DNA of 64,000 bases from Bacteroidota bacterium (lineage in GTDB: Bacteria > Bacteroidota > Bacteroidia > Flavobacteriales_E > Vicingaceae), in assembly GCA_013112545.1 (NCBI GenBank), contig JABFGJ010000005.1, forward strand, positions 62,001 to 126,000. Direction: 5' to 3'. Below the pieces are notes generated by a model. That model had not been told where the DNA came from and did not search any database. It saw only the letters and a list, made by a program, of their open reading frames with translations. The position numbers were made by a program, and so were the translations under genes. Of the stretch, positions 59,401-64,000 are shown one piece after another. Each line of letters opens with the position of its first letter. Position 1 is the stretch's first letter.

Positions 59401-62400
59401 GGTTTGAAACACTTAGTTCTCCGGTGCATTTTCCGGCTACAGTATTAATTATTATTGGGTTTGATTGACAGTAAATTCTGGGTGGAATTTGATCAACAAG
59501 ACTCACATTGGTTATGCATCTATTCGTACTTTGAGCAGTTCCCCCAGTTTGTACAATCTGATAATTTCCCAGACTCGCATTGGAAGTGGGAGTAAGAGTG
59601 ACAGTAGCTGATTGGTTCATTCCTAAAGGTCCACCCGACGTAATGGATTGAAGGTTTCCGTTAATAACTTGCCCATTGTGTACATAATAGTCCCACTGCA
59701 CACCTTGAACTTGCCCGCAGCTTACATCTATAGGAGAAGGAATTGTGACCGTATATGGATTTGGAATTTTATCCGTTAAGATAATGTCCTGTGAGCATTG
59801 AACCGCAGGCCTTCCAGTTGGTCTTACATCGTAAAATTTAACAAGCTGAGAAGAATTCCCCGACACATCAATAGCATTATAGCTAACCCTTGTAACTCCA
59901 AAGTTTAACTGAATATCGTGAAAAGGTTCTTTTCCTAGATCTAGTCCAACTTTTAGTCCTTGAGTAGCACCACTCAATCCAATGGACCATTGTCCTCGTG
60001 TTACAGGGGTAGGTTGAGCATTAAATGGGACAAAAGGACATTGCACCCTTGTTAATGCGTTACAATTATTGATGTCTTTGGTAACAACGATGGTGTCCGT
60101 ATTCCACTGATCTTTCGGAGGAACTGTATCCAAAACGATTACAGTACTATTTAATGTCGCTACAAAAGGCGAATTATTGGCTAGGAGAATACTGGGGTGG
60201 GTTTGATTTCTAACTAAATTATATACTCCTGGATATAAGTTTGGTGAGAGTGCAAACTCAACTGTACGTGTTTCACTTGTATTTAAATAATTGTTAGGTC
60301 CTCCAGATATATTGTAACTCCATGAAGGAGAATTCTGACAAGTCAGATACATCGGTTGATAGAAAATATGTTGAAAGAGATCTAGCTCATGATGCGCATA
60401 TACGACAGTTGTTTGCGGGTATTGCCCTCTGTTATTTTGATAGAAGTCTGCTTCATAATTTAGGTAATCATCTGAGTCAAAATCTATGACTTCAACTTTC
60501 GCCTGACATTGGGTGGTGTCAAAACCTCCAAGATCGTTGGATCTCGAAATGACTATATCAACAAAATTAATACCTAGGTCATTACAACCAAAAGTGGATT
60601 TACTCAAAGTAACAGTTTGCTGCAAACATCCCCCTGGTCCTTTATATACATCATCTATACTAATCGTTGCAGTTTGAGTTAAATAATCTAATGAAGTAAG
60701 GATATCTACACATTGATCAAAATTTAATGGCAGAATGTTCACATTCGCTTGACAGCTGGACTGCTGCTGTGTGATTCTGTCCTTCACGACAAATGTTACT
60801 TGCTTTGTAGTTCCTTCTTCACTGCATGGCCAAAATAAGCTATCTACTAAGTTGGGGTCATTTTGAGTACCTATGGCTGGTACAGCTCCTGAACCAGTCC
60901 AAAATTTCAAACTCAAATCATTACTGGCTACATCACTACTGTTCAGATTAATATTTTTCGCAGTTGCAATAGCAACTGATGGATTACTTCCGCTGCCAGA
61001 AGAATAGCCAATCGATACATTTTGACAATTCGCAATGGGTGGAGTGACATCATTAACTTGAATATCCTGTCTGTATGCATTTGTAAAGTTTCCTGAGTTA
61101 TCTACGAATGTCCACCAGAGTATATAACTTCCATGACCTCCAATTGTACCAGCCCAAGAAAGCTGACTTGATACCAATCCATCACTGGTAGTATTATATG
61201 TTGGAGGAATAAGATCTCTCGTGTGTAACACTGCTGAATCTGGATGAAGATCATAGGTTTTATTGGGAATTTGATAATTTGCAGGAACGTTTGGAGGAAC
61301 ATTGTCTGACAGGTTTACCATTGTATTGCATGAAGCAGAAGTATTAGATATTGGATTAAAGATAGTGATGGTAACGGGAACTGAAATGGGTAAATCAGAA
61401 GCCGCATAGGAGCGAGTAGAACCATCATCTATGGTCCAAATCAAATCATTGTAAGAACATCCACCAAGGTTGCTCGCATTAAAGTCTATATAGTTAATCG
61501 GGTTTCTATATCCAGATTCAGATAAAGACAAATTATCAAAACTAATAACCTGACCTGAAACCAATTTCAGGTTTACCGGATTTAAGCAAGCCAGGTTTAA
61601 AGCAGTGGGGGCATTTATAGAAATACCTTCGATCTTAAATTGAACGGTAGGGAAGCTAGGGTGGTTGGTATTAAAAGAAATGATTGCTTCTTTTCTACCT
61701 GGACTTGAAGGATTGAATTTAATAAGTAAGCGTGATGGATTAACACTGTTTGAAGTGAAATCTCTCCAGCCACCGAACCCATGGAATTGAAAACTACTGG
61801 CATCAGGACCACTTATTAGCCCGTTTGTGAAATTTATATTGCTGCCGCGATAGTTGAGTATATTAAAAGCTTGAACATTGTAACCATAAATTTGATTTTG
61901 ATTAGGCAGATTAACCCCTTGTATATCTTCATTTATACAATAATCTTTTACAAGGGTAGCTACCGGGTTTGAGGTGCTTTGGGTAGTGAAAACGATACCG
62001 GCTTCATTCGATAGTTTTAAATCTAAGGGATCGAACTCGAAACCATCGATTAGGATGGTTGTTTTATCAGTGTTTCCAAAAAAATTGCTAAAGAAATTGA
62101 AAATATTGACACCCCAATCAAAAAATAATTTTCCTACCCCAAACAAACCGTCAGTTGCCTCATCCAAGACCATAAATAAGAGGTCGATCCCAATGCTTTG
62201 GAGGTAGCTACTTGTATTTTGCCAAGCGAGATCAGTGGGGTCTTCATTTCCTACGGGTGGTGTGATTGACATTCCTTTTAACCATGGCAAATAATAGCGT
62301 AATGCAAAGTGGGTATTTACGACTTTTCCATTTGGCAAACCACTGACTATATATGTTTTTTTTGTCCAATTACTCGGATAACCACCTTTAGCGTTACCGC

Positions 62401-62848
62401 TATTAATATCATCTAATAGGATGTCAAAGTCTCCAGCTTGAAAAGGATTAGAAGGTATAGATATGCCACCAGTTGAAGAAAGTCTTACTTGAAGACGGTC
62501 TTCTCCACTACTATTTGTGTGACTTTTTGTCCAAAAGCTAATTATATCCCCATTCGTAACAGAAAATTGTTTTGTGATTAACCATTGACTTACCACATCA
62601 CCTTCAGTGGGGTCCTTGGCCATTCCCGCCATCATAGCAGACGAACCTGTCCCATTTAAAGCACTACCAGAACTGGTGGAAGGTAATTTTTCCCAGCCGT
62701 ACATGCCATGATTAGCTGAGCTAAGGATCTCAACACGCCATCCACTCGGGAATGTTTCGAAATTTTCTACATCCTTAATTGGATTTTGAGAAAAGGACGT
62801 TTGAATTGAAAAAAGAACTATTAATGAAAGAAATAAAAGCTTTTTCAT
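50498..62848 (-). CDS. Giant multidomain surface protein (4116 aa), T9SS type A
   Basis: A 4116-residue protein, the largest gene here. A signal peptide (LLFLSLIVLFSIQTSFS) is followed by a choice-of-anchor-J-like head (~22-200, VENFETFPSGWRVEI). A long run of HYR/Ig-like domains carries PPIANCQNVSIGY and SATCQNITVYLNRAGEARLS motifs. LamG domain 1 lies at ~2250-2400. CDSIV Cys repeats 1-2 are at ~2761-2851. LamG domain 2 is at ~2937-3133 (NGLIDEVKVWNVARTPSQI). CDSIV repeats 3-9 are at ~3175-3524, and four SprB-type repeats at ~3526-3826 (GGTSPYTYSWNTGDTTAIL, GNYTVTVSDANGCTD). Two FN3-like domains (~3833-4010) precede the type A tail (~4030-4116, SIDLFPNPNNGVFNLVID). SprB repeats are typical of gliding adhesins, but SprB itself has a type B tail. 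The gene is divergent from a TPR kinase starting at 62998. Confidence 0.9.
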   Translation of the reverse strand: MKKLLFLSLIVLFSIQTSFSQNPIKDVENFETFPSGWRVEILSSANHGMYGWEKLPSTSSGSALNGTGSSAMMAGMAKDPTEGDVVSQWLITKQFSVTNGDIISFWTKSHTNSSGEDRLQVRLSSTGGISIPSNPFQAGDFDILLDDINSGNAKGGYPSNWTKKTYIVSGLPNGKVVNTHFALRYYLPWLKGMSITPPVGNEDPTDLAWQNTSSYLQSIGIDLLFMVLDEATDGLFGVGKLFFDWGVNIFNFFSNFFGNTDKTTILIDGFEFDPLDLKLSNEAGIVFTTQSTSNPVATLVKDYCINEDIQGVNLPNQNQIYGYNVQAFNILNYRGSNINFTNGLISGPDASSFQFHGFGGWRDFTSNSVNPSRLLIKFNPSSPGRKEAIISFNTNHPSFPTVQFKIEGISINAPTALNLACLNPVNLKLVSGQVISFDNLSLSESGYRNPINYIDFNASNLGGCSYNDLIWTIDDGSTRSYAASDLPISVPVTITIFNPISNTSASCNTMVNLSDNVPPNVPANYQIPNKTYDLHPDSAVLHTRDLIPPTYNTTSDGLVSSQLSWAGTIGGHGSYILWWTFVDNSGNFTNAYRQDIQVNDVTPPIANCQNVSIGYSSGSGSNPSVAIATAKNINLNSSDVASNDLSLKFWTGSGAVPAIGTQNDPNLVDSLFWPCSEEGTTKQVTFVVKDRITQQQSSCQANVNILPLNFDQCVDILTSLDYLTQTATISIDDVYKGPGGCLQQTVTLSKSTFGCNDLGINFVDIVISRSNDLGGFDTTQCQAKVEVIDFDSDDYLNYEADFYQNNRGQYPQTTVVYAHHELDLFQHIFYQPMYLTCQNSPSWSYNISGGPNNYLNTSETRTVEFALSPNLYPGVYNLVRNQTHPSILLANNSPFVATLNSTVIVLDTVPPKDQWNTDTIVVTKDINNCNALTRVQCPFVPFNAQPTPVTRGQWSIGLSGATQGLKVGLDLGKEPFHDIQLNFGVTRVSYNAIDVSGNSSQLVKFYDVRPTGRPAVQCSQDIILTDKIPNPYTVTIPSPIDVSCGQVQGVQWDYYVHNGQVINGNLQSITSGGPLGMNQSATVTLTPTSNASLGNYQIVQTGGTAQSTNRCITNVSLVDQIPPRIYCQSNPIIINTVAGKCTGELSVSNPLYDLTDSLNTWYFTLAGDVNYTSPELPYDSLLSQYDIEPGDYSFVIYGKDNVGNLETCSTSLKVIDITPPEVTCPGSLTFTLPSNACSIETGTCGIETGGWTGNFAPNRLETVNTFAEGRIDYSGAPSSILINDTNTGSSFAGFTATRIRVACVNTTFIFNWAYNPGSSPNTAIFNQPGYRIGSNEISYFPSFDQNSTSSQTGTLTINAVEGEVLDIGLVNANNGTQGASLTLSLAQAPDYQPNYPILVSDECEYSYYTNIYNNLTPGNYTFYHRFYDEFGNTNECLQQVNVIDNNPVSATCQNITVYLNRAGEARLSPEDVLVSCESSTRTMSKTFFTCADIGTNSVSVVNQNSLGQSATCVTQVTVADTNRPFLIDRINPVFDLSIDPSTIVATSSIDLTAMADDNCGIQSVQILNIDSLSCSDYGLNQVQLLITDVNGNLSDTLLAFINVQLDSFYVDNPGEQRVCTGDTAIFTLNGNNVASYQWQWEKENLEWDNIASSWNIGNINYGSFAYRKDNFLNTNTYYAGVNGNVFKVTSGAWYSYSFPTTAGSFYGHDSIVDILIDRYKRPVIAAAKSNFNNTGTQIEIWGANNPHSPTDQTMRLFGSTSSFLNVNGFDMEYHNGLDLYTYYVYSNGGSMRAERLQIGTTNSTTVLSPWISNVACFDLTMSDPSVATPYYNKPIIAYVQNSDNKLKVVYTESKGATINDLYTYSIGQTDAVRAKGEKNSQIEAKWYNGNIYVAYIDLNAGNKLSVLKYNGTNWQYVGSPGFSEVAADNIHIEFDGDNTPYVSYSTGSPVETHIYRYINNNWQLLSPKFKSHISGGSTANAFSNMVLDGETVLLFAQDSGKIELNELDLWEDLVGETGDPLVIAGVTKNMNGKRIRCEFGTGCDTEVSDFGYLYVDSSASIISVSGDRLLTQGPGILNLSAVPNFGSVDWYDSDTNYLTTSLAFETPLLDSTTTYYVRATDGQCSGDMNLTPVLAEIPYPALNYPIDSTAQFTYEDSICASGQTVIAFNHNWHEKTMELYRKNFENSWEKIEGPTTGPFFYLYPDTTAKYRVKLFNDGFGFNSYNSGGMGYIPQGCSSCSPEELAFKPTGNADRAITVEGWFKVNNPSGTSIPAGNLFSLSSEALGNQLRGPITWDINGWQVSNFDLSFGGGTRQITFPPLATTDDWVHIATVADSTHLKIYYDGVLVKEDSFNIVFNNYPIMAFSADSLVSVRIEATQYVEQLDEFKIWKTARTAEQIQASMINCQESDADLIFYNDFGQIQRRSGSIPEHYKSDIGSGVVVNNNQYFIGRQIIRVNSSCEIPQANVFYTDSFTITVLDEPYLTEYEESYESPNDSACGIDTVQVIARASSGLVYWYDSPEGDNLIHLGDTLTIELDRDTTLYIGTSSNSCSLIETEIRVNVVPTTFIAKTDSICLGDRFRGGEFEGDIGGGVQGFGYFASADPTDTTLIYGDKWDDIKSQSSGGGGEEEGPFYSFGSSIPDYYITGPDTLWVEAYGQYCKSDRVPYIIYPLESKVIRVSPDQLICSPDSVELFIEWTGGTMEFYDGDDWYDVPASGKVTTPLITQTTTFEFYINEDCDIDDNYYQVTVYYGSMVNQIDVTVNCDNYNWLGTTYYESGTYTDSLVSSRGCDSIVQLNLTLDLGVQHEDYAKITCGNYSWRGNIYSAAGLYYDTLINSLGCDSIIQLTLEYYTEPELDFTDLICPNTTTDISILNSSPIFTYSLFDDSNSLLFGPTLGNGSTLTYTSGNLLNDQDYYWAVTSDTILNQGTGNSIQFEGTRFSNNGRIDCGNDASVQITGNQITLMAWIYPEQFRNNAHEAHIISKETNSPDYGYMLRCGGNGQINFNAGNGSWNELTTPIQVLELNQWQHVAATYDGLTIRIFVNGKQVHSSQRTFTIGNSNHNLVIGSYPTGGSEFNGLIDEVKVWNVARTPSQIFSDMLLESDGSDAGLVAYYNFEEGIGETLVDLTGNNNGQLIGLDTISSWKTGLGSAYNSCFTSNSQPFTVEVINGGYAIDTTVCGSYTIGSSTYTQSGTYSDTLVSSLSCDSIVTTTLTVLSTTLDTIQIIACDSYNWNGLEYTSSGVYSDSLTNVSGCDSLVTLDLTINNSTAGITTIQQSACGSYKWNANNITYSGSGIYTKVFQNSSGCDSIVQLDLTIYNKSFSSTSVVACDQYNWALTGLTYNTSGQYQDTLQNQFGCDSIVRLNLTINNSDSIFMSATACNSYTWNVNSQIYTTSGVYQETFSKNNGCDSVITLQLTINQSTASTVNVTACSAYSWSQNGMTYSTSGMYVDTIPNAVGCDSMVILDLTINQATFSTQVVSSCGSYVWPQNGVMYISTGMYADTISNALGCDSIVILDLTINQGVSGSLVMNSAINCNGSNDGQVTANQVGGTSPYTYSWNTGDTTAILTGLGVGNYTVTVSDANGCTDSSSISLTQPNLLVINLASQNNVSVNGGNDGSATVQVTGGTSPYSYFWGNGTSLSTANNLIAGTYSVAVIDANGCGSDSLIVTITEPAALIAAVVVDSHVTCYGSSNGGATASATGGVMPYTYVWSNSATTASITGVNAGTYTVIVSDQAGAYDTVSFSITEPAILSSLITIDSLVTCSDAFSGGITATEIGGTGPYSYLWSNGSTNRSLTGIEIGTYTVTITDGNGCSTIESELLGMVDPTCGAPINLRTLFIQDTSAILNWSKVAGAISYKVVLKPAGSNSWSRIEFKNGNTNVLDMNGLTPSTKYFWSVMARLPSGWTHLAYLESFWTLSAPCQDPVNASVHPIFDSKARLQWVINSNVKKTRLRYREQGTSVWTKVAITGSRNKYWVVGLSPATTYEWQIKSVCEYAPLSSGNKWMPAQTFTTETMSNLSQTLRMKVDEELEEVSIDLFPNPNNGVFNLVIDQDKQYDIEIIDIRGQLVYSKRAVEFISNRSQRIDVQYLVKGVYFLKLESDSDQKIEKIMIQ
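51360..52275 (-). repeat. Four in-frame SprB-type repeats
   Basis: Four units of ~75 codons within the 4116-aa gene. Each has C-x-G-x-x-D/N-G near the start, GGTSPYTYSW-like in the middle and GTYTVTVTDxNGC at the end. The second unit lacks the first Cys and the third lacks the last. Confidence 0.85.
52275..53330 (-). repeat. Seven in-frame CDSIV cysteine repeats (units 3-9)
   Basis: Units of ~45-50 codons of the form ACxSYxW, then a TYxxSGxYxDTL strand pair, then GCDSIVxLDLTI. Each has two Cys, likely forming one disulfide per unit. Units 1-2 lie at about 54290-54570, separated from these by a LamG domain. One more unit is in the 723-aa protein. Confidence 0.85.
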
Positions 62849-62900
62849 AAGAATTAATTTTATGAGCTCAAATCTAAGGCATCAAATAGTTATAATTAAG

Positions 62901-62937
62901 TTTTTGCTACCAACTACCTTTTTTTGCTATTAACTAC
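62901..62937. promoter_or_regulatory. 20-bp-period direct repeat, candidate LytTR operator
   Basis: TTTTTGCTACCAACTAC (62901-62917) and TTTTTGCTATTAACTAC (62921-62937) match at 15 of 17 positions with a period of exactly 20 bp. On the minus strand each carries AGTT-N-(A/G)-T, close to the core of known LytTR sites. It lies 53-89 bases before the 4116-aa gene and 61-97 bases before the kinase. Confidence 0.55.
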
Positions 62938-62997
62938 GTATTTTTTATTTTTAGAGAAGAAATTGAATTGTTCCCTTTGTATTATTAAATTTCCCAA

Positions 62998-64000
62998 TTG
63001 AGCTCTAATTCAAAACATACCATTCTAAAGGCTATATTTTTAGTGTTAATCTATGTGGTTTCCGTAGGTTTCGAACCTAAAAATTATCCCGATAGTATTG
63101 CAAAATATTCGGCAAGCGGTGACTATGGAAAAGCAAAAGAGTTTTTAAATGAATCTCGATTAAATACGCCTATTGATAATGATTCTAACTTGGTAGAATG
63201 GCTGATTAACCATGCTCAATTAACAGCTATTATTGGGGAAAACGATAGTGCGTTATACAGTATCCAACAGGCATTAGCACTCAGTAAAAAACTAAATTCA
63301 AAATACTTACAGCATAAAATTCAAGTTCAACAAATAGAATTTAACAGAAAGCTTCGAAAATACATCCTGGCTCATAAAATAATAAAAGCACTTTTAAAAG
63401 AAGGAATAGAAGACGCTACTTTACGTTGTAGGTTTTATCATAGGTCGGCAGCGGTTTACAATGAAATGCACTACGGTAACTTGAAGTCAAGTACCTTAGA
63501 TAGCGCAAGGCTATTTGCGGAAACAGCCTTAACCCTAGCTAAGCAACTAAACAACATATCTGCTCAAGCTACTTGTTATAATGAGCTAGGTGATATTTAT
63601 GAAAAAATGAATGCTCCTGAGCTCAGTTATAAAAATTACCACGAGGCCATTAAATTATGGAAGGGAGAGAACAATTTTGAAAGGTATAACGCAATAAAAA
63701 ATTTAGGTAAATTCTTTTTCAAAAACCAATTGTACGATTCTTCTCTATACTATTATAATTATGCTTTGGTTAATGTTAAAAACAGTAAAGATTTTGCATT
63801 AATCTCTAACGTTTATGGTGGATTAAAAGAGGCTTACTTTGGAAAGGGGGATTCTCTCAACGGCCATAAAAGCCATGTTTACGAGGTTTATAATATGGCA
63901 TTACTTGGTGAACAAATAATGAAAAGCAGAATCAATGAATTATATGTTGAACTTGAAACCGAGGTAAAGGAAAAGGAGATTGTAAAGAAGGAAGTTGAAC
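62998..64000 (+). CDS. TPR-containing sensor histidine kinase, N-terminal part, cut by window end
   Basis: The frame is open from 62989 to the window end without a stop. The only plausible starts are TTG at 62998 or ATT at 63022; the first in-frame ATG lies far inside the protein. After a hydrophobic signal (LKAIFLVLIYVVSVGFEP) come TPR-like helices. Its relation to the kinase at 47862 is clear from RCRFYHRSAAVYNEMH against KCRFYHRASAVYNELY, and from QALALSKKLNSKYL against FALALAKKTQNKYL. The visible ~334 residues end in a charged coiled coil (VKEKEIVKKEVE), just where the other kinase approaches its membrane helix. The kinase domain should follow outside the window, probably with a LytTR gene. 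It is divergent from the 4116-aa gene. Confidence 0.8.
   Translation, partial: MSSNSKHTILKAIFLVLIYVVSVGFEPKNYPDSIAKYSASGDYGKAKEFLNESRLNTPIDNDSNLVEWLINHAQLTAIIGENDSALYSIQQALALSKKLNSKYLQHKIQVQQIEFNRKLRKYILAHKIIKALLKEGIEDATLRCRFYHRSAAVYNEMHYGNLKSSTLDSARLFAETALTLAKQLNNISAQATCYNELGDIYEKMNAPELSYKNYHEAIKLWKGENNFERYNAIKNLGKFFFKNQLYDSSLYYYNYALVNVKNSKDFALISNVYGGLKEAYFGKGDSLNGHKSHVYEVYNMALLGEQIMKSRINELYVELETEVKEKEIVKKEVE

Noticed and set aside
63066..63078. AGGTTTCGAACCT, resembling a tRNA T-arm
   Set aside because: It lies inside the open TPR kinase frame and no acceptor, D or anticodon arms surround it.

Overview
The window is AT-rich DNA from a member of the Bacteroidota, most likely Flavobacteriales-like. 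The evidence is type IX secretion (T9SS) sorting domains of type A and type B, a PorP/SprF-family protein, TAnnTTTG-type promoters without Shine-Dalgarno sites, and the ribosomal order rplM-rpsI-rpsB-tsf-pyrH. Genus cannot be read from the sequence. No rRNA, tRNA, CRISPR array or transposase gene was seen.

Positions 1-11.6 kb are mostly housekeeping. They hold the end of a radical SAM/SPASM gene, a small T9SS cargo gene, and a minus-strand block rplM-rpsI, rpsB-tsf, pyrH and frr. A two-gene envelope pair on the opposite strand separates pyrH from frr. Then come a bacilliredoxin, a QueD-like enzyme, a TadA-like deaminase and aspS. Behind aspS lies a small accessory island: a RelE/ParE-type toxin-antitoxin pair bounded by an 11-bp perfect inverted repeat and bracketed by a duplication of the aspS terminator region. 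The left duplicate is split by a 193-bp palindrome-rich element.

From 11.6 kb to the end the window is dominated by very large secreted or surface proteins, which fill about two thirds of it. In order they are: a 723-aa and a 1333-aa type A cargo; a 1716-aa cadherin-repeat protein with a type B (gliding-motility) sorting domain, in an operon with a PorP/SprF-like protein and a SPOR-like coiled-coil protein; two paralogous giants of 3126 and 3149 aa; and a 4116-aa protein with a choice-of-anchor-J-like head, LamG domains, nine Cys-containing CDSIV repeats, four SprB-type repeats and a type A tail.

The notable system-level pattern is that each of the three largest genes has a signalling gene beside it. 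A membrane-anchored beta-propeller/Y_Y_Y/HTH regulator lies directly upstream of the 3126-aa gene. A TPR histidine kinase plus LytTR response regulator is divergent from the 3149-aa gene. A paralogous TPR kinase, cut by the window edge, is divergent from the 4116-aa gene. A 20-bp-period direct repeat in the last divergent promoter and an 11/12-bp-period GTTAA series upstream of the 3126-aa gene are candidate operators. Both TPR kinases lack an ATG at the expected signal-peptide start and carry ATT there. Between the LytTR gene and the 4116-aa gene lies a 43-residue C-terminal remnant of 4-hydroxyphenylpyruvate dioxygenase, showing that the locus has been rearranged.
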